Notes: generated from the sequence alone by a model not told the origin. A stretch of 64,000 bases of DNA from Hydrogenovibrio kuenenii DSM 12350 (GCF_000526715.1 NZ_JAGP01000001.1:434001-498000), one strand, 5' to 3'. Shown: positions 35,601 to 44,292, counted from the first letter of the stretch. Program-made: numbers and translations.

Positions 35601-37151
35601 CTACTGAGTCTGAGCTTGTAAAGTCTGTACTTGTTGCACGATTGGAAGCTTTAATGCCCAACCTGAATAGCTTGGCGCTTCAAAGTCTTGGCAGTAAAAC
35701 AAACGATAGGTCACAATGGTGTCGTGGTGCGCTTGTATTGGCAAAGTTTTTGCCAGTTGACAGGTTTTAAAATGACCGGGTTGATTGAGTTTAAGGTCTT
35801 GGCTTTCGTAGCTAGGTACGATGACAATGCCATTAGAACCCTGTTTAGGGTTGCCAAACCAAAGGTCGAATTGATCAAAACGGTTATCTGTAACATAAAC
35901 CGGTTGTGGATAAGCGTACCAACCAATACGGCTGGCTTGTGACCAGTTTGCAGCGAATAATGCAGTATTTGGGTGCTGGTTTTGCAGTGATATCGCTTCA
36001 TTCACTGCTTGTTGCCAGCCGTGTAATTCATGTACAGGATTGTCTTTCGATTTTACCGGCATCCAAGGCGTGTAAAGTTGTGAGTTTAGAATGATTACCA
36101 TAATCAAGCTGACACTGCTTGAAAGGTAAATAAACCAGCGTAATGCTTTTGATGCCCAATGTTGCCATACCCAAAACACCACAGCAGGTGCAATAAATAA
36201 CCAGGCCAGTTGTGTCCAATGTGGTAGGCTCATTTCGTGCCCGGAATTCATGGCAAATAAAATAACAGTAGGCAGAGAAAACGCCGCAAGCAATTTATTG
36301 GACGGTGAGTGAGAAACCCAGGCTGACAACATTAGCCAAGCGCCCAGTAGATAAAGGGTTGGTGTATAGAGAGCAAATTGTGCGAGTTGAGTGCTTAAAA
36401 CGCGTACCCAAGACCAGTCTTGATTGTAGGTGCCATGATGGATTTGGTAGAGGAAAGAAATCCAGTCGTGGGTTGCGTTCCAATAAAGTACAGGCGTTAT
36501 CATGATGCCGGCTAAAACAATTGCAAACCAAAGGCCTTTATCCCATAACCAGTTCCAACGGCGCTCAAGTAGAACAATCAAAACCAAAGAGGCAATCAAT
36601 ATCACCGAAGTATATTTTGAAAGGCCAGCAATGCCTATCCAGAAGCCAAGCCATAGCCAGTATTTAAGTGTTGAATGACGCTGTTCGGACGCATCCCTAA
36701 GATTCAGTAAGTGCCAAACAGCCATTAAGCTGGCAAACATTAAGGGGGTGTCAGGTAACATGGATGTGGCGAGGAGTTCGAACATAAAAGCGGAGTTGAC
36801 CAATGCCAATGTCCAGAAACCGATCCAGCGGAAGCTAGGGTAAAGGCGACAAGCAACATGATAAAGTACAAAATTAGAAGCGGCGAAGAAGGTGATTGGA
36901 ATGACTCTTAAGCCGAAGTCACTATGAGAAAAATAGGTGGCAATCGCATTTAACCAACCAACCATCGGGGGATGGTCAAAATAGCTCCAGTCAAGTTTTA
37001 GCCCGTAAAGCGCATAGTGGGCCTCATCAACACTCAAATTCACACGGCCAGCAAGTATCAGATGCCAAGCCGTCATTGCTAATATCAACAGTAATGCATA
37101 ACCGTAAGCTGAGTTTTGGTGCAAGTTGTGTCGATAAAAAGCGTTTTGCAT
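35601..37151 (-). CDS. Glycosyltransferase family 39 (ArnT/PMT-like)
   Basis: A 516-residue integral membrane GT-C enzyme. The first luminal loop has VDEAHYALYGLKLDWSYFDHPPMVGWL, with the catalytic Asp-Glu. About ten to twelve membrane segments follow, then a periplasmic C-terminal part (about 380-515). It transfers a sugar from polyprenyl phosphate to a lipid or protein acceptor. The ATG at 37151 has GGA six bases upstream and is preferred to TTG at 37160. Confidence 0.85.
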   Translation of the reverse strand: MQNAFYRHNLHQNSAYGYALLLILAMTAWHLILAGRVNLSVDEAHYALYGLKLDWSYFDHPPMVGWLNAIATYFSHSDFGLRVIPITFFAASNFVLYHVACRLYPSFRWIGFWTLALVNSAFMFELLATSMLPDTPLMFASLMAVWHLLNLRDASEQRHSTLKYWLWLGFWIGIAGLSKYTSVILIASLVLIVLLERRWNWLWDKGLWFAIVLAGIMITPVLYWNATHDWISFLYQIHHGTYNQDWSWVRVLSTQLAQFALYTPTLYLLGAWLMLSAWVSHSPSNKLLAAFSLPTVILFAMNSGHEMSLPHWTQLAWLFIAPAVVFWVWQHWASKALRWFIYLSSSVSLIMVIILNSQLYTPWMPVKSKDNPVHELHGWQQAVNEAISLQNQHPNTALFAANWSQASRIGWYAYPQPVYVTDNRFDQFDLWFGNPKQGSNGIVIVPSYESQDLKLNQPGHFKTCQLAKTLPIQAHHDTIVTYRLFYCQDFEAPSYSGWALKLPIVQQVQTLQAQTQ

Positions 37152-37175
37152 AAATTCCAAGTAGCTGATTCTTAA

Positions 37176-38129
37176 TTATAGTGTTTTGATTATAGGGGTT
37201 TTATAGGGCTCGCCGGCAATTTCCCGAACCAGTTTTGGTACGAGATACCCAGGTAGTTCTTTGCGCAAGGTTTCAAAAATCTGCCAGGCTGGGGTATCGT
37301 CCACTTCAAAGTGTGAAGCACCTTCCACTCTATCCAGTAGGTGACAATAATAAGGTAAGATGCCTTGTGAAAAAAGTTTTTTACTCAAAGCTTTTAAGAT
37401 AGGTGCAGAATCATTAATGCCTTTGAGTAGTACGGATTGGTTTAATAAAGTAACGTCCGCACGTCGATATTGTTCAAATAGAGTTTTTGTTTCGTCACTT
37501 AACTCATTTGGATGATTACAGTGCACAACCAAAACTACATTGAAACGTGAAGCTTTAAGTGCTGCTAACCAGTCAAGTTTTAGCGCTCGTTCAGGGGCGA
37601 CCACAGGGGTGCGGCTATGGATACGTAAAGTTTCAATATGAGGGATTTGCTCTAGCTGGCGAAGTAATTCAAGCAACCCAGTTTCCGATAGGGTTAAAGG
37701 GTCGCCGCCACTCAATATGATTTCGTGAATGGAGTTGTCCGAGGCAAGGTGTTCAAGTGCAGTTTGCCAGTGACGTTTTTTTGCCTGCTCATAAGGAAAG
37801 TGACGGCGAAAACAATAACGGCAATGGATATCACATTGCGGGCTGGTAATGAGTAGTGCTCGCCCTTGATATTTGTGCAGTAAGCTGTCGATGGGGTTGG
37901 CGTTTAGGTCTCCGACAGGGTCTTGTGAGAAACCTTTCACGCTTTTTGCTTCGTCAATGCTAGGTAAAATTTGACGAAGTAGGGGGTCGTTAAGATTGCC
38001 TTTTTCGATTTGACGTGCAAAGTGAACGGGGACTTTGAGTTTAAAATTGGTGTCCAGATAATGCTGGTTTAGCGTTGCCAAAGGCACTTCAATCACTTCT
38101 GCAAGTTCGTCTAATCGTTGGATAATCAT
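37176..38129 (-). CDS. epmB: EF-P lysine 2,3-aminomutase EpmB (YjeK)
   Basis: A 317-residue radical-SAM enzyme. The cluster motif is CDIHCRYCFRRHFPYE (CxxxCxxC). LSGGDPLTLS and RIHSRTPVVAPERA follow, then NQSVLLKGIND. It converts (S)-alpha-lysine to (R)-beta-lysine for transfer to EF-P by EpmA. It is divergent from efp; epmA follows efp. Odd point: codons for TPAWQIF near residue 280 are identical to one arm of the local intergenic palindrome family. Confidence 0.94.
   Translation of the reverse strand: MIIQRLDELAEVIEVPLATLNQHYLDTNFKLKVPVHFARQIEKGNLNDPLLRQILPSIDEAKSVKGFSQDPVGDLNANPIDSLLHKYQGRALLITSPQCDIHCRYCFRRHFPYEQAKKRHWQTALEHLASDNSIHEIILSGGDPLTLSETGLLELLRQLEQIPHIETLRIHSRTPVVAPERALKLDWLAALKASRFNVVLVVHCNHPNELSDETKTLFEQYRRADVTLLNQSVLLKGINDSAPILKALSKKLFSQGILPYYCHLLDRVEGASHFEVDDTPAWQIFETLRKELPGYLVPKLVREIAGEPYKTPIIKTL
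37274..37294 (+). repeat. Palindromic repeat arm inside the epmB coding sequence
   Basis: CAAAAATCTGCCAGGCTGGGG is identical over at least 18 bases to the right arm of the intergenic repeats. It is in frame in epmB, read from the other strand as PAWQIF. There is no second arm nearby. The match is too long to be chance. Confidence 0.75.
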
Positions 38130-38199
38130 CTTTGTAGGCCGTTTTATAGGGCATTAGTGCTAGGCGGAAAGCAGTATTCTAAGGGAAAACTGTTAACGA

Positions 38200-38229
38200 T
38201 TGCCCATCAGACTGTGCATAAGTTAAAAT
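38200..38229 (+). promoter_or_regulatory. Candidate sigma-70 promoter of efp
   Basis: TTGCCC (38200-38205) and TAAAAT (38224-38229) are separated by 18 bp and lie 98 bp upstream of the efp start. It is the best pair in the epmB-efp gap. Confidence 0.4.
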
Positions 38230-38327
38230 ATGCCGCTTATTTTAGAGATTTTAATTGCAAGCGCAAATCCAATGATGGCGCGTGTTTAAATCGCCTCACA
38301 AAATCAAGATAATCAAATAGGTGAAAT

Positions 38328-38894
38328 ATGGCTAGTATTAGTACAAGTGAATTTAAAAACGGTTTAAAGTTTCTGATGGATGGTCAGCCTTGTACCATTG
38401 TTGATAACACAATCGTTCAGCCAGGAAAAGGTCAGGCGTTTAACCGCGTAAAATATCGTAACCTGATTACAGGTAAAGTATTGGAAAATACTTTTAAATC
38501 AGGTGAAAAAGTTGAAAGTGCTGACGTTATGGACACCGACTTGCAATACCTTTATGCCGATGGTGAATTCTGGCACTTTATGGACCCTACTTCATTTGAG
38601 CAGTATCAAGCAGGGCCAGCAGCAGTTGTAGATGTTGATAAATGGTTAGTTGAGCAAGATATGTGTACGGTGACGCTTTGGAATGGTGACCCGATTGTTG
38701 TTAAACCACCTAAGCAAGTTATCTTGGAAGTGACAGATACTGATCCCGGTTTAAAAGGCGATACTGCTGGAACAGGCGGTAAACCTGCAACGCTATCTAC
38801 AGGTGCAGTCGTGCAAGTGCCTTTATTTATCACAATTGGTGAAAAAATCATTTGTAATACTGAGACTGGCGAGTACGTTTCTCGCGCAAAATAA
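38328..38894 (+). CDS. efp: Translation elongation factor P
   Basis: A 188-residue EF-P. The modification loop is QPGKGQAF, with K34 as the beta-lysylation site, matching the neighbouring epmA and epmB. The KOW-like N-domain, OB domains and C-terminal signature ([16 protein letters not shown]) are intact. It rescues ribosomes stalled at polyproline. A GTG-AAA spacer with AGGTGA precedes the ATG. Confidence 0.97.
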   Translation: MASISTSEFKNGLKFLMDGQPCTIVDNTIVQPGKGQAFNRVKYRNLITGKVLENTFKSGEKVESADVMDTDLQYLYADGEFWHFMDPTSFEQYQAGPAAVVDVDKWLVEQDMCTVTLWNGDPIVVKPPKQVILEVTDTDPGLKGDTAGTGGKPATLSTGAVVQVPLFITIGEKIICNTETGEYVSRAK

Positions 38895-38913
38895 TTTAGC
38901 GACATTTCTCTAT

Positions 38914-38946
38914 TTTGGTGAGGTGATTCAGTATCAACTCACCAAA
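38914..38946 (+). terminator. Hairpin between efp and epmA
   Basis: A perfect 9-bp inverted repeat (TTTGGTGAG / CTCACCAAA) with a 15-base loop, followed by a pyrimidine-rich stretch. It could partly terminate transcription so that efp is expressed far above epmA. Confidence 0.5.
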
Positions 38947-39006
38947 CTTCCTTTCTTTATGTTTCCATACAACTTTCAATATTAAGTTTGAGTGCTGAGA
39001 ACCAAC

Positions 39007-39972
39007 ATGACTTCAGAACGCATCGAGCTCCTTCAGAAACGAGCACAAGCCTTAACGGTCTTGCGGGACTACTTTCGCAAAAATGCTGTGATGGAGGTCG
39101 ATACGCCGGTTTTGTCTCGTGCGGCGGTGTCAGATGTTCATTTGTCGTCATTACAGACGGCAATTGATTTGCCGAATGTTGGCCAACAGCAAATTTATTA
39201 TCTGCATACCTCGCCGGAATATCCAATGAAACGCCTTTTGTGTGAAGGTATTGGAGACATTTACTATCTTGGGAAGGTGTTTCGTAATGGCGATTTAAGC
39301 CCACGACACCAACCGGAATTTACCATGTTGGAGTGGTATCGTTTGGATTTCGATTTGTCTGAGATGGTTGAAGAAACGCTTTCAGTTGCCCAGCTACTAC
39401 TCGGAAGACTGTCAACAGAGGTTATGACTTACCAACAAGCTTTTTCTCGTTTTGCGGGTATTGATGATATTCACCATACTTCCGCTGAAGTGTGCCGTGC
39501 TTGTTTACAAAAGCATCAAGTATCAGAAATTATTGGCGTGGATGCTGACGATAAACCTTTGTGGGAACAGTTGGTTTTAACGGAAGTGATTGAGCCACAG
39601 TTAGGGCAAGGTGGATTGACTTGCTTGACACACTTTCCCGCAAGAGAGGCGGCATTGGCACAAATTTCACCTGATAATAATTTGACCGCCGAACGCTTTG
39701 AGGTTTTTTATCAGGGCATGGAGTTGGCAAATGGTTATCACGAACTGCAAGATGCGGATGCTTATCGCCAACGCTTTGAAGCCAATCAATTACTGCGCCG
39801 ACAAAACGGCTTGGCAGAAGTACCGTTGGATGAAGCTCTTTTACAGACGTTGAAAGAACAAGGGTTACCGGATTGTTCAGGCGTTGCGATGGGGTTTGAT
39901 CGCTTATTTGCTTTATCGCAAGGCAAAACAGATTTAGCCGATATATTAAGCTTTGACACTCTAAATGCTTAG
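39007..39972 (+). CDS. epmA: EF-P lysine ligase EpmA (PoxA/GenX)
   Basis: A 321-residue class II lysyl-tRNA-synthetase-like protein without the anticodon-binding domain. Motif 2 is GKVFRNGDLSPRHQPEFTMLEWYR, and motif 3 is GVAMGFDRLFAL. MELANGYHEL is the lysine pocket. It ligates beta-lysine to EF-P K34. The ATG at 39007 (MTSERIELLQKRA) is preferred to an in-frame GTG 15 bases upstream. Confidence 0.93.
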   Translation: MTSERIELLQKRAQALTVLRDYFRKNAVMEVDTPVLSRAAVSDVHLSSLQTAIDLPNVGQQQIYYLHTSPEYPMKRLLCEGIGDIYYLGKVFRNGDLSPRHQPEFTMLEWYRLDFDLSEMVEETLSVAQLLLGRLSTEVMTYQQAFSRFAGIDDIHHTSAEVCRACLQKHQVSEIIGVDADDKPLWEQLVLTEVIEPQLGQGGLTCLTHFPAREAALAQISPDNNLTAERFEVFYQGMELANGYHELQDADAYRQRFEANQLLRRQNGLAEVPLDEALLQTLKEQGLPDCSGVAMGFDRLFALSQGKTDLADILSFDTLNA

Positions 39973-40054
39973 TTAATAAGGTTTTCAGCATTACTTAAGT
40001 GTCTTTGCAACAAAACCGTTGATAATTACCCAAAAAATAGAAGGCTTGACAGGC

Positions 40055-40077
40055 AAGGTATAATGTATTGATACCTT
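40055..40077. promoter_or_regulatory. Inverted repeat in the sspA promoter region
   Basis: Perfect 7-bp arms AAGGTAT (40055-40061) and ATACCTT (40071-40077) flank 9 bases, 32 bp upstream of the sspA start. A TATAAT at 40059-40064 overlaps the left arm, and a TTGACA lies at 40046-40051, too close to it to be its -35. A repressor site or leader hairpin is possible. Confidence 0.4.
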
Positions 40078-40109
40078 ATCGTAAGATTCTAATGTGGAGT
40101 TAAAAAAGT

Positions 40110-40751
40110 ATGTCAGATGTGTCAATGGTACAACGTTCGGTGATGACCCTGTTTTCTGATTCAAAAGGGCCAAGCTCTCATCGCGTGCGTTTGATGGCAA
40201 AAGAAAAAGATATTCCAATGGAAGTCGTTGAAGTGAATCTAGAAGAAGGCTTGCCAGAAGATTTAATGGAATTAAATCCATATGGTACATTGCCAACACT
40301 AGTTGATCGCGACTTAGTTCTTTACGATCCACAAGTTATTATTGAATATTTGGATGAGCGTTTTCCTCACCCACCGCTAATGTCAGTAGACCCTATTTCA
40401 AAAGCACGTTCGCGTCAAATGCTTCGTCAAATCGAAATGGAGTGGTATCCGTTGGTTGAAACTATTCAAAACAACGAAAATGAAAAAGAAGTTAAAGAAG
40501 CACGTCGTAACTTCCAAGAAAGATTGATTCAAATGATTCCTGCGTTTGAGCATCAAGCGTATTTTTTGAGTGACGAATACTCTTTGGTTGATATTAGTTT
40601 GGCGGTATTAATGTGGCGTTTGCCAGCATTGGGTATTGATTTACCAAAGTCAGCTAAACCGATTATCGATTACTCAGAAAAAGTATTATCGCGAGAAGTT
40701 TTCATGGAATCTCTTTCTGACGATGAGTTAGACATGAGAGACGTTGTTTAA
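40110..40751 (+). CDS. sspA: Stringent starvation protein A
   Basis: A 213-residue glutathione-S-transferase-fold protein without the catalytic residue. The N-domain has MTLFSDSKGPSSHRVRLMAKEKDIPMEVVEV and NPYGTLPTLVDRDLVLYDPQVIIEYLDERFPHPPL. The pocket that binds sigma-70 and RNA polymerase in E. coli SspA (PHPPL region) is conserved. It directly precedes sspB, 12 bp apart. Confidence 0.94.
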   Translation: MSDVSMVQRSVMTLFSDSKGPSSHRVRLMAKEKDIPMEVVEVNLEEGLPEDLMELNPYGTLPTLVDRDLVLYDPQVIIEYLDERFPHPPLMSVDPISKARSRQMLRQIEMEWYPLVETIQNNENEKEVKEARRNFQERLIQMIPAFEHQAYFLSDEYSLVDISLAVLMWRLPALGIDLPKSAKPIIDYSEKVLSREVFMESLSDDELDMRDVV

Positions 40752-40763
40752 GAGAGTTTTTGT

Positions 40764-41201
40764 ATGATTTCAAACCGCCCCTATTTAATTCGTGCCATGT
40801 TCGATTGGATAGTCGATAACCATTGGACACCGCATATGCAGGTGGATGCGAATTACCCTGGGGTAGTTGTGCCGCAGCAACACGTTCAAGAAGGTATGAT
40901 TGTCCTGAATGTGCATCCAGAAGCTGTTAGAGAGTTGCAGATGGATAACCATCTGTTTCGCTTTAAGGCGCGTTTTCAGGGCGTTGAGCAACAGCTTTTC
41001 TTTCCACCTGAATCAGTGTTGGCGATTTTTGCCAGAGAAAATGGACAAGGAATGCCGTTTCCTCCGGAAGAATATCCAGAAAGAAGTGGAGAAAGTGCTG
41101 AGCATGCAATTGCAGAGTCCAGTGAAAAGGCTTCCAAAGATAAGTCTTCTATGGATAAAGAAAAAACCTCTAAAAAACCACATTTAACAATCGTTAAATA
41201 G
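40764..41201 (+). CDS. sspB: ClpXP protease specificity-enhancing factor SspB
   Basis: A 145-residue adaptor. The substrate-binding core (about 1-110) begins RPYLIRAMFDWIVDNHWTPHMQVD. A flexible, charged linker follows, and the final KPHLTIVK is the ClpX-binding tail. It delivers ssrA-tagged proteins to ClpXP. Two arrangements of the linker repeats (SSEKASKDKSS) show low complexity, as usual. Confidence 0.94.
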   Translation: MISNRPYLIRAMFDWIVDNHWTPHMQVDANYPGVVVPQQHVQEGMIVLNVHPEAVRELQMDNHLFRFKARFQGVEQQLFFPPESVLAIFARENGQGMPFPPEEYPERSGESAEHAIAESSEKASKDKSSMDKEKTSKKPHLTIVK

Positions 41202-41211
41202 TTTCTAGCTA

Positions 41212-41251
41212 CCCCAGCCTGGCAGATTTTTCAAAATCTGCCAGGCTGGGG
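41212..41251. repeat. Palindromic repeat, perfect long-arm copy
   Basis: CCCCAGCCTGGCAGATTTT and AAAATCTGCCAGGCTGGGG form a perfect 19-bp stem around TC. It lies between the convergent sspB and mvaD genes, 10 bp and 8 bp from their ends. Confidence 0.88.
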
Positions 41252-41259
41252 GGCGACTC

Positions 41260-42258
41260 CTAATGAAATGGCCGAATCAGTTTTAGTTTTGGAAAAGCTT
41301 GTTGAATAGCGTCAGCATCTTTTTCTAAAAAAAGCAGCTTTAAGTTTGGGCCAGCATCCATAGTGAAATAAACATCTATACCTGATTCGCGTAATGCCCA
41401 AACGGTTTGCATCGCTTCAACGGATTCTGGTTGCCAATATAGAATCGGTGGCCAAGTCGCAATCATTGTCGCGTGCATGCTTAGCGCATTATTTTCTGCC
41501 AGTGCACCAAGTTGTGAAAAGTCCTTTTGCACAATAGCTTGTTGAATGGCCTTTACATCCTCTTCTGCTTTTTCAGGCCAAGCCTGGTATAAGGCACAAT
41601 GGTTTACTGTTTGTTGCATTCCGGCTGTTGAGCCTATTTTCTTTGCTTTTAAGTCAATTTCCAATAGCCCGACACAGAATTCTGGCCAACAGGTGTTGAT
41701 GGTTTCAGCAAAGCTGTCCAATCCATTTTCCGCGTTACCTTTATGCCAAATAACAAAGCCGTCGTAAACTGAACGACTGGCACTGCCACTTCCTAAGCGA
41801 GCGAGCAACGATAGGTCTTTTTTTGTGAGTTGCCAATCAAAACAGTCGTTCAATGCCAAGACTAATGCCGCATAACCTGATGCGGAGGATGCAAGCCCCG
41901 CTGCGGTAGGAACAGTGTTTTTAGTATTAATTTCAAAGTAGGTGCTTGGTGTTGCGCGAAACAAGTCTAAAAATTTTGATAGGCGAGTGGCAAAAGGATT
42001 GTCTGCATCCAGCTTCTGGTTGTTTAACCATATTTGGTCAGAAGTTATATCGGCATTGTTGTGCACAGATACTTGAGTGCGCGTGCCCAACCCCGGTAAA
42101 GAAATGGACAGGCTGCTGTTAGTTGGTAGGTTTAATTCTGAATCGCGTTTCCCCCAGTATTTGCTTAAAGCAATATTGACATCTGCTAAGCCAGTACCAG
42201 TCTTTTTAGCAATCTTGTGGGGAATAATTGCGTTAATAAATTCTTGTGTTTTGGTCAT
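41260..42258 (-). CDS. mvaD: Diphosphomevalonate decarboxylase
   Basis: A 332-residue GHMP-fold enzyme. ADVNIALSKYWGKRD at the N-terminus, LPTNSSLSISL and the phosphate loop AAGLASSASGYAALVLAL match mevalonate diphosphate decarboxylases. TMDAGPNLKLL near the C-terminus is the conserved catalytic segment. It makes isopentenyl diphosphate from mevalonate diphosphate. It is the last of three minus-strand genes of the pathway. Confidence 0.93.
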   Translation of the reverse strand: MTKTQEFINAIIPHKIAKKTGTGLADVNIALSKYWGKRDSELNLPTNSSLSISLPGLGTRTQVSVHNNADITSDQIWLNNQKLDADNPFATRLSKFLDLFRATPSTYFEINTKNTVPTAAGLASSASGYAALVLALNDCFDWQLTKKDLSLLARLGSGSASRSVYDGFVIWHKGNAENGLDSFAETINTCWPEFCVGLLEIDLKAKKIGSTAGMQQTVNHCALYQAWPEKAEEDVKAIQQAIVQKDFSQLGALAENNALSMHATMIATWPPILYWQPESVEAMQTVWALRESGIDVYFTMDAGPNLKLLFLEKDADAIQQAFPKLKLIRPFH

Positions 42259-42267
42259 TGGGGTTGA

Positions 42268-43227
42268 TTAGTTGTTAGTTAGGTCTTTTACGGTCATGCC
42301 TTGAGAGGCGGTTTGAATTTCGATATGACGGAAATCTTTTAATTCGGTGTTTGACGACGCGTCAATGGTGTTTGTACCTAATCCCAGTGCGCAATCCCCA
42401 AGCCCTGATCCGGAGATTTTGCTCGCTCTGATACCCGGTTGATTTCTTAGGGCATAAACAATTTGGCTAAGTGTTTTGTCATTTACGCCAAGCGCATCCA
42501 TTAAGCCTTGATAGGTATTAACCATTTGGTAGAAACCTGCGCTGTCGTTTTTTGCTAATGCGTTAAACGCTTTTTGTGTTGTTTTTCCCATGAGTTTGTA
42601 TAGGGATTTCAAAATTTCTGGTTGAGAAAGCCAGTTTTGATGGACTTTCCTAAGTACTTTAGCTGTCGGTGTTTTATAGCCGCTATAGACCAGTATTGCA
42701 GGCAGAAACGCTTCAATAGGTGTGATGTTTTGTTTCTTAGGTTCAAAAAGTATGACGCCACCAGCAAGGGAAGCTGCCAAGTCTGTTCCTGAACCTTGAC
42801 CTTGTATTTGGTGAATAACTTTTAAACCTTGTCTGAAGGTGTCGACAAGGTTGCAGGTTTTATTTAAATAAAATTGTAGGCCGCCTAAAGTAGCTGCTAG
42901 TACTGCGGCAGAGCTGCCTAGCCCTAATGTAGATTCAAATTCGCTTTCTACTCTTATGTCAAACCCGCGATCTAGCTCATTGCTTAGGTTGCGTATTGGA
43001 TAAAGTATCCACTTAAAAGGAGAATCCTGAGGAATGTTTGTAAGCTGATCTAAGTTGGTCTGAAGATTACCCAAAGAGGAGTCAATTGTAATTTCACGGT
43101 CATTTCGTGATTGCCAAAAAATGGTTAAACGTTGCGATAAAGCCATTGCTATAGCAGGGTAGCCATGAACAACACTGTGTTCGCCCATAAGCATAAGATT
43201 GGCTGGAGCGCTACTAGACCAGTTCAC
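42268..43227 (-). CDS. GHMP kinase, probably phosphomevalonate or mevalonate kinase
   Basis: A 319-residue kinase. SAPANLMLMGEHSVVHGYPAIAMAL is the N-terminal substrate motif, GLGSSAAVLAATLGGL the ATP loop, and ISGSGLGDCALGLG motif 3. IQGQGSGTDLAASLAGGVILFEP and LVYSGYKTPTAKVLRKV resemble phosphomevalonate kinase-like branches, but the GEHSVVHG motif is mevalonate-kinase-like. I cannot decide which step it performs. The GTG at 43227 has AGGAAG about 7 bases upstream; an in-frame GTG at 43245 is also possible. It overlaps the upstream kinase gene by 14 bp. Confidence 0.75.
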   Translation of the reverse strand: MNWSSSAPANLMLMGEHSVVHGYPAIAMALSQRLTIFWQSRNDREITIDSSLGNLQTNLDQLTNIPQDSPFKWILYPIRNLSNELDRGFDIRVESEFESTLGLGSSAAVLAATLGGLQFYLNKTCNLVDTFRQGLKVIHQIQGQGSGTDLAASLAGGVILFEPKKQNITPIEAFLPAILVYSGYKTPTAKVLRKVHQNWLSQPEILKSLYKLMGKTTQKAFNALAKNDSAGFYQMVNTYQGLMDALGVNDKTLSQIVYALRNQPGIRASKISGSGLGDCALGLGTNTIDASSNTELKDFRHIEIQTASQGMTVKDLTNN

Positions 43228-44251
43228 AATGACTTCCTTTCTCACTTAGGTTAATTGCTATGCAATTATAGCCATAGTGATTACAAAGTGCTAATGGTGG
43301 CATTGGGCTCATACAAAGTAGCATACCAGCATTTTGCCCCTTATGATTACCAGCGCCACAGACTTTTGCAACTTGGTCAGGGGTTTGTTCGAGTTCTTTA
43401 ATAAAGCGTTTTACCTTATCAGGAACGATGCCGATTTCTTCCAGTAGCGATTGGTTTTTCTGAATGCCTTCTTTTAAACAAAAGCCATCTTGAGCTTCCC
43501 AGGCGTTGCGAATTTCTTCAGTTATTTGGGTAAAGTGATTCCATATAGGATGATCACTGGGAAAGCGTGATTTTACGTGATTCACGACTTGTCCAGTCGT
43601 GCTTTCTGGTGAACCTGTATCAATTAACCAAGCATTGAAACTATGAGGTGTTAAGTGTTGAAATGGTTTGTTTTGCTGGTAGTAAATTAGCCCGCCTTGG
43701 AAAATCGTACTGGGATCTATGCCGCTAGAATGACCGTGCTGTCGAGATTCAACGGTTTTTGCAAGTGAGAGTAATTCTAATGTATTGATTGATTTGTGGT
43801 GATGCTTAAATAAGCTGTGCAATAGGCTGATAATGACCGCAGCAGAACTCCCTAAGCCTTTGCCTAACATGCCATGGCCGTAAAGCTTAATTTCCCAGTG
43901 CATGGGTTGAAGTTTGAAATGATGGTGAAAGTGGAGCAGTGTTACAAGTATTAAGTCGATAGGTTGTTTCAATACGCTACGGATTGAAAGCGCTCCAGCC
44001 TCATATAGTTGATAACGGCTTTCAATATCTATGGCCAGTTGTTGCCATACTGAGGACGGAAATGCATGTTTTTGGTGGCAGTCGACAAGCTCGATTTCAA
44101 TAAAAGGAGTTTGACCGACTTCCGTAGCGTTAGAAGTCATTTCACAAAACATCGGCAAGTCTACTGCCATACTGATAGCAGGACAATTGTTCACTACAGC
44201 GTGCTCTCCGCTGATAATTAATTTTGCCGGGGTTTTGCACAAAGTTTTCAT
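43214..44251 (-). CDS. GHMP kinase, probably mevalonate kinase
   Basis: A 345-residue kinase. CKTPAKLIISGEHAVVNNCPAISMAV and GMLGKGLGSSAAVIISLLHSLF are the substrate and ATP loops. SSGIDPSTIFQGGLIYY and WLIDTGSPESTTGQVV match mevalonate kinase more closely than the next gene does. KVCGAGNHKGQNAGMLLC is motif 3. It starts the operon toward mvaD. HMG-CoA synthase, HMG-CoA reductase and IPP isomerase are not in the window. Confidence 0.78.
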   Translation of the reverse strand: MKTLCKTPAKLIISGEHAVVNNCPAISMAVDLPMFCEMTSNATEVGQTPFIEIELVDCHQKHAFPSSVWQQLAIDIESRYQLYEAGALSIRSVLKQPIDLILVTLLHFHHHFKLQPMHWEIKLYGHGMLGKGLGSSAAVIISLLHSLFKHHHKSINTLELLSLAKTVESRQHGHSSGIDPSTIFQGGLIYYQQNKPFQHLTPHSFNAWLIDTGSPESTTGQVVNHVKSRFPSDHPIWNHFTQITEEIRNAWEAQDGFCLKEGIQKNQSLLEEIGIVPDKVKRFIKELEQTPDQVAKVCGAGNHKGQNAGMLLCMSPMPPLALCNHYGYNCIAINLSEKGSHCELV

Positions 44252-44262
44252 TTAAAATGTCA

Positions 44263-44292
44263 TTTACAAAAGGTTTAAATCAAGGGCATAAT
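44263..44292 (+). promoter_or_regulatory. Candidate promoter of the HbpS-like gene
   Basis: TTTACA (44263-44268) and CATAAT (44287-44292) are 18 bp apart, giving a leader of about 115 bases. It lies between divergent genes. Confidence 0.35.

Noticed and set aside
40046-40064. TTGACA and TATAAT as one sspA promoter
   Set aside because: They are only 7 bp apart, so they cannot form a single sigma-70 promoter.
41576-41600. CCAAGCCTGG inside mvaD as another repeat copy
   Set aside because: Only a short partial match to the arm, with no flanking AGATTTT; treated as chance.
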